NCBI GenBank assembly: GCA_022778805.1
Contig: JALFSN010000003.1
Coordinates: 157,804 to 221,803, forward strand
Direction: 5' to 3'
From: Arcanobacterium sp.
Lineage (GTDB): Bacteria > Actinomycetota > Actinomycetes > Actinomycetales > Actinomycetaceae
DNA: 64,000 nucleotides
Of the stretch, positions 10,231 to 19,640 are shown piece after piece; position 1 is the first letter of the stretch; each line of letters begins with the position of its first letter. The position numbers and the translations under genes were made by a program. The notes beneath the pieces were generated by a model. It was not told the DNA's origin. It searched no databases and saw nothing but the letters and a program-made list of their open reading frames with translations.

Positions 10231-11623
10231 AGCTCACTCCTGGATTCAAGATTCCCTGCGGGTCAAACACCGCTTTTATCCCTTGCATCAGCGCCACGAT
10301 GCACGGATCTGTATAGCGGAAGAAGTATTGGCGCTTGTTTACTCCTAGGCCGTGTTCGGCAGAGACGAGTCCGCCGAGCGAGGTGGCTATCTCATAGATA
10401 CGGTTGAGCACATCCGCGCGCACGCTCTCCCATTGTTGCTCTGAGCGCTCTCCTTTCATCACGGACATGTGCACGTTGCCATCGCCCGCGTGCCCGAACG
10501 TCACCATTTGTACTCCCGTTTCTTGCTCCAGCTGCTCAATACGCTGCGCGAACGTACCCACCTGAGCAATTGGCACCACCACATCCATCGGCTCTTGTAC
10601 GCTCACGGCCTCTGTGGCGCGCCCAAGCGAGCCGCGCACATGCCACACGTCTGCACTGCGCTGGGAGCTGAGCACTTCCACATCTGCGGCGTGATGCTGG
10701 AGCGCTATCGCTTGCAGCTGTTTTACTCCTGCAGCCACGTACTGTTCGGTGCCGTCTACCGTGAGCAGAACGTAGCACTGGGCGTCTGGATCGCCGAGCC
10801 GAATGCCGGTATAGGCTTCCCCCATGCGAGCTACGCTCTGGGCGATAAATTCCATCGCCGTCGGTTCCACCTGCGAGCGCATGACTGCCGAAATAAATGC
10901 CCAAGCATCGCTGGAGCGCGTGAAAGAAAACAGTGCTGATTGCGCTACCTCGGGCTTGGCCACTAATTTCACGGTAATTTTGGTGATAATAGCCAGGGTG
11001 CCCTCTGAGCCCACGATGGTATCGACGAGGTCAAGGCCGGTGGCGTCTTTGCGGTTTTTTGAGCCGAGCTGTAGCACGTCGCCATTAGCTAGCACACACT
11101 CTAATGCCATCACGTAATCGCGCGTGACGCCGTACTTCACGGCTCGCATCCCGCCAGCATTCGTGGAGACGTTCCCTCCGATGGACGCCTCACGGTCGCC
11201 AGGATCTGGCGGATAAAAGAGGCCGTGTTCTTCAGCATAATCCGCCAGATCTTTGAGGAGAACCCCTGGCTCCACGGTGGCAGTGAGATTCTCTGTATCA
11301 AGTTCCAGTATCTTCTTCATACGGGAGACGTCAATCACCACATTATTTCGGGTGGGTACCGTCGAACCCACCATATTCGTGCCTGCGCCGTGCGGCGTCA
11401 CCGCCCATGAATGAGCGGAAGCAGCCTGAAGCAGACGGCTCACCTCATCTGTGCTTTGGGCGAAGACCAGCGCGCTCGCACGCCCGCTCACATGCCCGAG
11501 CGCATCGGAGACGTAGGCTTCGTCTATATCGTCCGCGCCGAGCACCCGCTCCGGATCTCCAATAATTTTTCGCAGTTCAGTGACGATCTCAACCATTGCT
11601 TCACTTTCCTCTTCGCTGTACAC
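10217..11623 (-). CDS. FAD-binding oxidase (GlcD/D-lactate dehydrogenase type)
   Basis: VTPHGAGTNMVGSTVP, PDPGDREASIGGNVSTNAGGMRAVKYGVTRDYV; start overlaps the aminotransferase stop region. Confidence 0.92.
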   Translation of the reverse strand: MYSEEESEAMVEIVTELRKIIGDPERVLGADDIDEAYVSDALGHVSGRASALVFAQSTDEVSRLLQAASAHSWAVTPHGAGTNMVGSTVPTRNNVVIDVSRMKKILELDTENLTATVEPGVLLKDLADYAEEHGLFYPPDPGDREASIGGNVSTNAGGMRAVKYGVTRDYVMALECVLANGDVLQLGSKNRKDATGLDLVDTIVGSEGTLAIITKITVKLVAKPEVAQSALFSFTRSSDAWAFISAVMRSQVEPTAMEFIAQSVARMGEAYTGIRLGDPDAQCYVLLTVDGTEQYVAAGVKQLQAIALQHHAADVEVLSSQRSADVWHVRGSLGRATEAVSVQEPMDVVVPIAQVGTFAQRIEQLEQETGVQMVTFGHAGDGNVHMSVMKGERSEQQWESVRADVLNRIYEIATSLGGLVSAEHGLGVNKRQYFFRYTDPCIVALMQGIKAVFDPQGILNPGVSYAAD

Positions 11624-11653
11624 ACTCGTGTGGAACTCGGCCGCGTGAGATTA

Positions 11654-11691
11654 CGCTGCAGGCTTCTCAACGTCTGTCAGCACCTGCAGCG
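11654..11691 (-). terminator. Putative terminator downstream of metQ
   Basis: Inverted repeat CGCTGCAGG ... CCTGCAGCG (9-bp arms) just downstream of the metQ stop (11704). Confidence 0.55.
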
Positions 11692-11703
11692 CATTCTCTC
11701 GGC

Positions 11704-12570
11704 TCATTTCAGCAGATTTTCATCCCACCCTTGTGCGACGAAATAACCCTTGAACGTGGTCTCGAACAGTTTCTTCGTCTGCTCGCTCTGGAAAGCTTTC
11801 ACCACTTTTTCGTAGAGTGCTTTCTTCTCTGGATTGTTCAGATCGTCGTTGCGGGCAGCGATGACGTTCCAGTATGCCTTTTCGTCGAGTTTCTTATCTT
11901 GATAGACTGCCGTGGCTGGATCGAGGCCGGCGCTGAGAGCATAGTTGCCATTGACGAAACCGGCAGTGACATCCGGCAGATTAGACTGAATGAGGTTTGC
12001 CGCGAGCGGCACCAGCTGAATCTTCTTCGCAAAAGAGGCAATATCATCCGCTGTCGGGCTCAGCCCCGCCCCATCTTTGAGCGTGAGTACCCCTGCCGCT
12101 TCCAGCACTTTCAGAGCGCGGCCACCGTTTGTGGGGTCATTCGGATAAGCAATTTTATCGCCGTCTTTAATCTGATCGACGCTCGTAATAGCGCCAGCTG
12201 AATAGAGATTGAGCGGAATGATAAACGTGTACCCAGCTGCGGCAATCTTATAGCCATTGGCCTTAGAATCGGATTCTAGGAATGCCACATGCTGGAAAGC
12301 GTTCAGATCGATATCGCCTGAGGCGAGCGCATTGTTGGGCGTGGAGTAATCTCCAAACTGCACGATCTGCAGATCAATGCCTTCTCCGGCGAGCAGCTCT
12401 TTGGCGGGCTGCCAGAGATCTTCGTAGACGGCTCCCACGACGCCGAGCTTCAGTGTGGTCTTCTCGCTGGAGGCACCAGATGTGACGGCGGGGTTCGAGC
12501 TGGAGCAGGCGGCGAGGCTCAAAGCCGACACCGCTGCAATGGCCAACGATGCTAATTTCTTCAGTTTCAT
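11704..12570 (-). CDS. metQ: Methionine ABC transporter substrate-binding lipoprotein (MetQ/NlpA family)
   Basis: MKLKKLASLAIAAVSALSLAACSSS lipobox; LKLGVVGAVYEDLWQPA; NlpA-family body; adjacent to metI and metN. Confidence 0.92.
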   Translation of the reverse strand: MKLKKLASLAIAAVSALSLAACSSSNPAVTSGASSEKTTLKLGVVGAVYEDLWQPAKELLAGEGIDLQIVQFGDYSTPNNALASGDIDLNAFQHVAFLESDSKANGYKIAAAGYTFIIPLNLYSAGAITSVDQIKDGDKIAYPNDPTNGGRALKVLEAAGVLTLKDGAGLSPTADDIASFAKKIQLVPLAANLIQSNLPDVTAGFVNGNYALSAGLDPATAVYQDKKLDEKAYWNVIAARNDDLNNPEKKALYEKVVKAFQSEQTKKLFETTFKGYFVAQGWDENLLK

Positions 12571-12674
12571 GATTGTGTACCTTTCGTATATATGTACGTG
12601 TTGATATGTACGTTTCGTTCTGTGTGTTTCGTATAGATGTGCCGTCATGTACGGACATCAGAATGTGTGGACAG

Positions 12675-13355
12675 TCAGTGTTTAGCTCTACGGGCTATCG
12701 CCGTGCCAATCACCTGCACAATCGTGACCATCAGCACCAGCATGATCACTGTTCCCCAAGTGACGTCGTTTTGGTTGAGATCTTTGCCGTAGCGAATGGC
12801 GAAGTCGCCCAGGCCGCCCGCCCCGACGGCACCGGCCATCGCCGTCAAACCAATCAGAGAAATAATCGTCACGGTACCGCCGCGCACCAGGGCAGGAATC
12901 CCTTCGCGCAGATAGACGCGCCAGATAATATCTCCGGTGCTCAGACCCATTGCCTCAGCAGCTTCAATGAGACCGTCAGGCACGTCTGCCAGCGCATTTT
13001 CCACCTGCCGCGTGAAGAAGGGGACGCATCCAAACACCAGCGGCACAATCGCGCCCGCGACGCCGATAGCCGTGCCCATAATCAGACGGCTGAGTGGCAT
13101 AAGCAGAATGACGAGAATAATGAACGGTACGGATCGGAAAAAGTTCACCACTTTGTCGATCACTTGAAAAATCAGGGCATTCTCGCTGATTCCCTCAGGG
13201 CGAGTGATCGTGAGCAGCACAGCAAAGAACATGCCGAGTACAAAAGAAATCGCGCCAGAGATTCCCACCATGACCAACGTATCGACAGTCGCCTGCCAAA
13301 ATTCCGGCATCCGCTTCGCCAAATTTGGGAAGATACTAACGAGCCACTCGCTCAT
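12675..13355 (-). CDS. metI: Methionine ABC transporter permease
   Basis: ABC permease with GLIEAAEAMG, AMAGAVGAGGLGDFAIRYG; start set at MSEWLV overlapping the metN end. Confidence 0.92.
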   Translation of the reverse strand: MSEWLVSIFPNLAKRMPEFWQATVDTLVMVGISGAISFVLGMFFAVLLTITRPEGISENALIFQVIDKVVNFFRSVPFIILVILLMPLSRLIMGTAIGVAGAIVPLVFGCVPFFTRQVENALADVPDGLIEAAEAMGLSTGDIIWRVYLREGIPALVRGGTVTIISLIGLTAMAGAVGAGGLGDFAIRYGKDLNQNDVTWGTVIMLVLMVTIVQVIGTAIARRAKH

Positions 13356-14382
13356 CGCGCAACACCTCCACTTCCACATCTTGTTCACTCATAAAAGCTA
13401 TTGCCTGCGAAATGTTCTCAGCGCCGCCAGAGAGAATACCCACCGTGCCACCAATCGGAGTGCCTTGCACCACTTCCACATCGGCGAAAATGATCGCCAA
13501 ATCTACATCAAAGCGGCGAGCCATCACCGTAATCAGCGGATCTTTAGCGTTGTGGCGCACATAGCGCAAGCGCACGAGCACCTGCCCTGCAGCAATATCG
13601 GTGATAGCAGCGCCTTCCTCTAAGAATTCCTCCACCTTCGACAGATGAGAAGTGGAGCGAATAAATTCGCGCGTGAGCTCTGCCTTCGGTTCAGAGAAAA
13701 TGCTGTAGACGTCGCCCTCCTCTGCCACCACACCGTCTTGCATCACCGCCACTTTATTGCAGATTTCTTTGACGACGTTCATGTGATGAGTAATCACGAC
13801 CAGCGTCAAACCAAGCTGTTCATTGAGCTGTTTGAGCAGCTTGAGAATGGCTTGCGTATTTTGCGGATCGAGAGCGGACGTCGCCTCATCACATATCAAC
13901 ACGCTGGGATTGTTCACAAGCGCACGGGCAATCGCCACCCGTTGCTTCTGCCCACCCGAGAGCTCACTCGGATATGCTTTAGCTTTCTCCGCAATCCCCA
14001 CCAGTTCCAGCAGCTGAGCCACCCGCTCTTTGCGCTGCGCTCTTTTCAAGCCAGAACGTTTCAGAGCAAAGGCCACATTTTGTTCGATGGTGCGCGAGGG
14101 CATCAGTGCGAAGTGCTGGAAAATCATGCCGATTTTGCGGCGCGCTGCGCGCAAATCTTTCGTGCGCAGGCTAGTGAGCTCTCGCCCATCGACCGTCACC
14201 GTGCCAACTGTGGGGCGTTCCAACAGATTGATACAGCGAACCAACGTAGATTTTCCAGCGCCCGAATAGCCGATAATGCCGTAGACGTCGCCGTCCTCCA
14301 CCTGGAGCGAGACGTCTCGCAACGCATGGACGGCATTTTTACCTTGCCCGAAATCTTTCGAGATATGAGTGAGTGTAATCAC
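13336..14382 (-). CDS. metN: Methionine ABC transporter ATP-binding protein
   Basis: GYSGAGKST, LSGGQKQRVAIARAL, CDEATSALDPQ, C-terminal NIL domain. Confidence 0.95.
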   Translation of the reverse strand: MITLTHISKDFGQGKNAVHALRDVSLQVEDGDVYGIIGYSGAGKSTLVRCINLLERPTVGTVTVDGRELTSLRTKDLRAARRKIGMIFQHFALMPSRTIEQNVAFALKRSGLKRAQRKERVAQLLELVGIAEKAKAYPSELSGGQKQRVAIARALVNNPSVLICDEATSALDPQNTQAILKLLKQLNEQLGLTLVVITHHMNVVKEICNKVAVMQDGVVAEEGDVYSIFSEPKAELTREFIRSTSHLSKVEEFLEEGAAITDIAAGQVLVRLRYVRHNAKDPLITVMARRFDVDLAIIFADVEVVQGTPIGGTVGILSGGAENISQAIAFMSEQDVEVEVLRDERVAR

Positions 14383-14687
14383 TATATGCTCCCATAATGC
14401 TAGGACGTGACGCCGTATCCAGATCGCAGAGCTGGCCGCACTACTCTTGCAGACTCGTTACGTCTGACGCTGCACTGCAGACTCGCGCGCACAATAGTGT
14501 GCATTCATGTCTCATCGCTAGCAGGCAGCGGCAGCTACGGCATCACCGTGAGCGTACACATCAAGTACCGGCTCATGAGCTGAAATAAACGGCGATAAAT
14601 TCTTTTCCCGCGCTGAATGCACACGCTTAATGTTGGCTTGTCTCACCTGCCTGCGTGCCCGAAAGCATTCAGCGCACCCGCATCAGC

Positions 14688-14706
14688 ATGCACATCATGT
14701 GCATGC
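14688..14706. repeat. Inverted repeat CATGCACA-TCA-TGTGCATG
   Basis: 8-bp perfect arms, 3-bp centre, in the rnj-metN intergenic region. Confidence 0.7.
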
Positions 14707-14911
14707 GCATCATGGAAGGCGTAGCGGAGCCACAGGCACGAGCGGCGAACCAGCAGGCCATCTGTGTACTCCTCCAATAGAACCAACCAACGCCCTCACT
14801 GTACACACACTCGGCAATCAGCTCAAACTGCACACCGACACACCGGCAAAAATGAGACGCGACCGACGGAACTCACTCCGTCAGCCGCATCTCGCACTAG
14901 CTTTCATTACT

Positions 14912-14962
14912 CCTCACGCTAGGCTGTTCCTCAGGTTAGGTTATCCCTCACGCTAGGCTTCA
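14912..14962. repeat. Three 17-bp imperfect tandem repeats spanning the rnj stop codon
   Basis: CCTCACGCTAGGCTGTT / CCTCAGGTTAGGTTATC / CCTCACGCTAGGCTTCA. Confidence 0.9.
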
Positions 14963-16629
14963 ATCACCGTCGGAATGATCATCGGGGCACGATGTAGCTT
15001 ACGCGCTGCCCATCGCCCTACTACTCGCCGCATCGCCTGCTGCATTTGATAGCTGTCAGCTGAGGGAGCTGCCAACTTCTTCTCTAAGGCTTCTTTGACG
15101 TCGGGCACGATAGTTTCAAACACTGAGTCATCTTCTGCCATACCGCGGGCTTGGATATGCGGCCCCGTGATAATCGTGCGCTCGTGCCCATCGACGACGG
15201 CGTAAATGGCGATGAATCCCTCTTCGCCCAGCGTGCGCCGATCCGTGAGGTCCGCTTCTCCGATCTCACCCACGGACGAACCATCGACAAACACATACCC
15301 CACAGGCACTTCGCCCACGATTTTCGCCACGCCGTCATGCAGGTCTACCACTGAGCCATCTTCGCAGATGAGCACATTCTCCGGCGGCACGCCAGTCTTC
15401 ACTGCGAGCGCACCGTTGGCCACGAGATGCCGCGCCTCGCCGTGAATCGGCATAGCGTTGAGTGGTTCGACAATATTGTAGGCAAAGAGCAGCTCGCCCT
15501 GAGCGCTGTGCCCTGAGACGTGGACTTGTGCATTGCCCTGATGCACCACTCGCGCACCGAGCTTCGTCAGTCCATTGATGAGGCGAAATACCGAATTTTC
15601 ATTGCCAGGAATGAGAGAGCTGGCAAAAATCACGGTATCCCCAGGGCCTACGCCGATGCGTTTATGAGAGCCGGACGCTATTCGCGAGAGCACCGCCATC
15701 GGCTCCCCCTGCGATCCGGTGCTCATAAAGACACGCTGATCATCGGGTAGATACTCCATATCTTTGACGTCGATCAACGTATTATCTGGCACGGTGAGGA
15801 TTCCAAGCTCAGCGGCAATCGTCATGTTTTTCACCATGGAACGCCCGACGAAACACACCTTACGCCCCATTTTTGCCGCTGTATCGAGCACCTGCTGCAC
15901 CCGATGGACATGCGAAGAGAATGCTGCCACCACGATTTGCCCGTGGCTCTGAGCAAAAACGCTCTCTAAAACCGGCCCAATCTCCACCTCAGAGTGCACA
16001 AATCCTGGCACTTCTGCATTCGTGGAATCCGCCATAAAGAGATCGACGCCTTCGTCGCCTGCGCGGGCAAAAGCGCGTAAATCCGTGATTCTGCCATCAA
16101 GCGGAAGCTGATCCATTTTAAAATCGCCCGTGATGAGAATAGTGCCACCAGCTGAGCGCATGAAGACGGCCAACGCATCTGGGATGGAGTGGTTCACGGA
16201 AATAAATTCGCACTCAAAGGCACCTAGCTGCTCGACGTCTCCCTCACGTACCACCAATGAATACGGCTTAATCTTCCATTCGGCGAGTTTGGCTTCCGTG
16301 AGCGCAATCGTAAATTGCGATCCCACAATGGGAATATCGGGGCGCAGTCGCAGCAGATACGGCACTGCACCAATATGATCCTCGTGTCCGTGCGTGAGCA
16401 CCAGCGCATCGACGTCGTCAAGACGATCTTTAATGTAATCAAAATCTGGCAAGATCAAATCTACGCCAGGCTGTGTCTCTTCTGGAAAGAGCACACCGCA
16501 ATCGACGATCAGCAGCCGCCCATTGCATTCAAACACCGTCATGTTTCTGCCGATGTTTCCAATTCCGCCAAGTGGCACAATGCGCACTGTATCAGGTGCG
16601 AGTGCTGGGGGTTCTTGTATATGACTCAT
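14953..16629 (-). CDS. rnj: Ribonuclease J
   Basis: Metallo-beta-lactamase HGHEDHIG, beta-CASP region, RNase J architecture; next to dapA. Confidence 0.95.
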   Translation of the reverse strand: MSHIQEPPALAPDTVRIVPLGGIGNIGRNMTVFECNGRLLIVDCGVLFPEETQPGVDLILPDFDYIKDRLDDVDALVLTHGHEDHIGAVPYLLRLRPDIPIVGSQFTIALTEAKLAEWKIKPYSLVVREGDVEQLGAFECEFISVNHSIPDALAVFMRSAGGTILITGDFKMDQLPLDGRITDLRAFARAGDEGVDLFMADSTNAEVPGFVHSEVEIGPVLESVFAQSHGQIVVAAFSSHVHRVQQVLDTAAKMGRKVCFVGRSMVKNMTIAAELGILTVPDNTLIDVKDMEYLPDDQRVFMSTGSQGEPMAVLSRIASGSHKRIGVGPGDTVIFASSLIPGNENSVFRLINGLTKLGARVVHQGNAQVHVSGHSAQGELLFAYNIVEPLNAMPIHGEARHLVANGALAVKTGVPPENVLICEDGSVVDLHDGVAKIVGEVPVGYVFVDGSSVGEIGEADLTDRRTLGEEGFIAIYAVVDGHERTIITGPHIQARGMAEDDSVFETIVPDVKEALEKKLAAPSADSYQMQQAMRRVVGRWAARKLHRAPMIIPTVIEA

Positions 16630-16637
16630 ACCCCTAT

Positions 16638-16669
16638 TGTGCCACGCTCAGCTGTGCTAGCGTGGCACA
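16638..16669 (-). terminator. Putative terminator downstream of dapA
   Basis: Inverted repeat TGTGCCACGC - 12 nt - GCGTGGCACA. Confidence 0.6.
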
Positions 16670-16724
16670 CCTGAACGCATCTGAGCCCAGAACAGCCGAG
16701 CTGCAGCACCCCCTGCATGATTTT

Positions 16725-17630
16725 TCAGCTCAAATAGCCACCAGCAGCAAGCGCCGCATGGAGCGATTCTAATTCTGGAGCGCTCGCACCAACGAGCGGC
16801 AAGCGCAGCGTGGCATGTGGAATCACGCCGAGCATCTTGAGCGCCTCTTTCGCCATGACGGCTCCTTGCCCGCCTCCCATAATGGCATCAATGATCGGCA
16901 GTTGCGCATAAAATTCTTCACGGGCGCTCGTGACGTCGCCAGCATCCATCAGCGCGACGAGCGCGCGCAATCTGGCGCTCATGACGTGTCCTGCCACACT
17001 CACCACGCCGGAAGCTCCATGTGCGAGCCATGAAAAATTGAGAGAATCGTCGCCAGAGTAATACGCCAGGCCAGTGCTATGCATCTTCTTCAGCCCTGCG
17101 GCCACATCTCCGGTGGCATCTTTGACGGCGAGCACCTGTTCTAACTCTGCCAGTCGCATCAAGGTATCATCAGTGATTTTTACTCCGGTACGCCCAGGAA
17201 TGTCGTAGAGCATCACTGGCAGTCCCGTCGATTCTGTCACTGCACGAATATGCTGATAGACGCCCTCCTGGGAGGGGCGATTGTAGTAAGGGGCAAGCAC
17301 CAGCAGTGCGTCAGCACCAGATTTCTCAGCGCTCTGTGCCATCCGCACGGCGTGAGCAGTGTCGTTTGAGCCAGCACCGGCAATGATCGTTGCTCGATCT
17401 CCCACGGCAGCTTTCACGGCACGCACCAACTCGTCTTTTTCCGGCTGGTGGGTGGTGGGAGATTCGCCGGTCGTGCCAGAGAGTACCAACGCATCGCAGC
17501 CGTCGTCCACGAGCTTGAGAGCAAGTTTTTGGCAACTCTCCGTATCAAGAGAGCCATCTTCAAAGAACGGCGTCACCATCGCAACAGCGACAGAGCCGAA
17601 TGGACGCGCAGGAATCGTTGTGTTAGCCAT
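16725..17630 (-). CDS. dapA: 4-hydroxy-tetrahydrodipicolinate synthase
   Basis: LSGTTGESPTT, YDIPGRTGVKI, VKDATGD. Confidence 0.95.
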   Translation of the reverse strand: MANTTIPARPFGSVAVAMVTPFFEDGSLDTESCQKLALKLVDDGCDALVLSGTTGESPTTHQPEKDELVRAVKAAVGDRATIIAGAGSNDTAHAVRMAQSAEKSGADALLVLAPYYNRPSQEGVYQHIRAVTESTGLPVMLYDIPGRTGVKITDDTLMRLAELEQVLAVKDATGDVAAGLKKMHSTGLAYYSGDDSLNFSWLAHGASGVVSVAGHVMSARLRALVALMDAGDVTSAREEFYAQLPIIDAIMGGGQGAVMAKEALKMLGVIPHATLRLPLVGASAPELESLHAALAAGGYLS

Positions 17631-17843
17631 ATCGCTAGCCTAGCTCTCCCCTCTCCGAGCATCCGGATAAGCTCGCCATGTGAACGGATATGATGGCTCT
17701 CTATCGCTGCAGTATTGCGACGAACGGCGCACGGATGAGATACCGAGGCGATGTGCTGGCGTGACATATCAAAGCGATGCATAGAGGCGGGCACTATCTG
17801 TCACGGCGTAAGCGTTGTCACGGCGTAAGCGCATAATAGAGAT

Positions 17844-18506
17844 ATGGATAACCTCGATGCAGATGCCCGCAGCAGTCACCGCTCCCCCTCTATGCGCGCC
17901 CCCTATGTACGTCCAGCCCGACTGAGCGATGCGAGCGATATTGCCGCTTTGCAGGCACGGCAGATGATTCACACCGTAGAGCGCACACTCGGAAGAACGC
18001 TTTCCACTCAGGCGCGAGCCCACTTTGATGAAGCCGCATTTGCCGCGCAATGGAAAGAAGCGATTGCTACGAGTCGGCAGGAGAACGCTCCATACGCGGT
18101 ACTCGTCTTGCGCACATCAGAGAGCTTGCTAGGCTTTGCCGCCCTCGCCCCTGCCGAGCAGGCTGCGGACGCGCCCACTGCGCAGAGTACCGCCGCTGCC
18201 TATTCCGATTTCGTCATCACTGCTTTTGAGATAGCCCAGCAGGCAGAAGCTCTCGCTACTCCCGATGGCATTACTCCTGATGGCAGCGAAGAGACGACCG
18301 CCAATAACACCAGTGATATGTTGCTCTCTGCCATCGTAGAAACCGCTCGTCGCTACCGAGCGGCCACACTTTACCTGTGGCTGTTTGCCAGCGACAGGGC
18401 TGTGCCCGCGCTCACGCGATATGGCTTTGAGCCAACTGGCGTGCATCAGACTTTTACGGTGGACGACGCCGCCATCGCCCAGCATCTGTGGAAGCTCTCG
18501 CTGTAG
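17844..18506 (+). CDS. GNAT-like N-acetyltransferase
   Basis: YVRPARLSDASDIAALQ start and LYLWLFASDRAVPALTRYGFEPTGVHQTF C-terminal GNAT-like pattern. Confidence 0.75.
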   Translation: MDNLDADARSSHRSPSMRAPYVRPARLSDASDIAALQARQMIHTVERTLGRTLSTQARAHFDEAAFAAQWKEAIATSRQENAPYAVLVLRTSESLLGFAALAPAEQAADAPTAQSTAAAYSDFVITAFEIAQQAEALATPDGITPDGSEETTANNTSDMLLSAIVETARRYRAATLYLWLFASDRAVPALTRYGFEPTGVHQTFTVDDAAIAQHLWKLSL

Positions 18507-18586
18507 TACTGTAATCGCTATAGATGAATCTGAGCTTAGCGGGCGAAGTCGTGGAAGCTCTCGCTCTAATACTACGTTCGCTATAG
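18488..18586. repeat. 36-bp imperfect direct repeat, 63-bp offset; first copy covers the GNAT stop codon
   Basis: gtggaagctctcgctgtagtactgtaatcgctatag (18488) vs gtggaagctctcgctctaatactacgttcgctatag (18551). Confidence 0.9.
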
Positions 18587-18723
18587 CACCACAATCGCTG
18601 CAGCGCTGTGCCCGTTGCGATCTTCTCAAGTGCATCCGCACTGCATCCGGCGCGCCATCTCAGACTGTTGGGAGGGCACTCTGGTGGGGGCACTGCGGAC
18701 GCGCCTCAAGTGTGTTCACAGTT

Positions 18724-19518
18724 TTACAGCAAGGTATCAATCCCGTGGATGAGGCCCGCTGGCCGATCGTCATCTGCCATGGCGCGCACAGCCAGCAAAA
18801 CACCCGGCATAAAGCTCGCGCGATCAAAACTATCTTGCCGAATCGTCAGCTGTTCTCCCGAGTTGCCCAGCAGCACTTCTTCATGCGCATTGAGTCCGCG
18901 CAAACGCACGGCATGGACGTGGACGCCATCCACCACGGCTCCGCGTGCTCCCAAGGGATCCATTTGCGTGGCATCAGGGCTAGGAGCAGTGACTCCGGCT
19001 GCCGTGCGCGCAGCAGTAATACGCGCCGCCGTGCTCGCTGCAGTGCCCGAGGGGGCGTCCACTTTATCTGGATGATGCAGCTCAATCACTTCCACCGATT
19101 CAAAGTAGGGCGCCGCTTTTTCCGCAAATTGCATCAGCAACACGGCAGAAATAGAGAAGTTCGGTGCGATCACGACTCTCACTCCCGCACGCTGCGCGTG
19201 TTCACGCACGGCGTCACGGCGTTCAGCGCTCCAGCCCGTCGTGCCCACGACCACGTTTACCCCCGCATCGATCAGCGCGTGCACATTGGCGTCGCTGGCA
19301 CTGGGCACTGTAAACTCCACGGCGACATGTGCGCCGTGGAGCGCCTCCGCCGTGATTGCATCGTTCACGTCGAGCCTCGCCACCAGCTCCATATCTGGCG
19401 CCGCCGTCACCGCTTCGCACACCGTCATCCCCATGCGCCCACTCGCGCCTACCACTGCTACTGCAATCGTCGTATCCATACCCGTTGTCTTCATACTTTC
19501 AAGTGTAGCTGGCAGCAA
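18724..19518 (-). CDS. dapB: 4-hydroxy-tetrahydrodipicolinate reductase (likely start at 19479 or 19494)
   Basis: VAVVGASGRMG, VVGTTGWS, IAPNFSISAVLLMQFAEKAAPYFESVEVIELHHPDKVDAPSGTA. Confidence 0.94.
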   Translation of the reverse strand: MLPATLESMKTTGMDTTIAVAVVGASGRMGMTVCEAVTAAPDMELVARLDVNDAITAEALHGAHVAVEFTVPSASDANVHALIDAGVNVVVGTTGWSAERRDAVREHAQRAGVRVVIAPNFSISAVLLMQFAEKAAPYFESVEVIELHHPDKVDAPSGTAASTAARITAARTAAGVTAPSPDATQMDPLGARGAVVDGVHVHAVRLRGLNAHEEVLLGNSGEQLTIRQDSFDRASFMPGVLLAVRAMADDDRPAGLIHGIDTLL

Positions 19519-19640
19519 GGCCGCTTCTCAGAAGTGTTCAGGCTTGCCACTGTTCAGCCTGCCAGGAAGCTATCATGCGCCGAAAAGCTATAAGCCGCAA
19601 CAAAAAGCCGCCCTCATGTGCCCAGCACCGTGGCATGCTA

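Noticed and set aside
14383-14952. SAM/SAM-IV riboswitch upstream of metNIQ
   Set aside because: No recognisable conserved core by eye; needs a covariance search.
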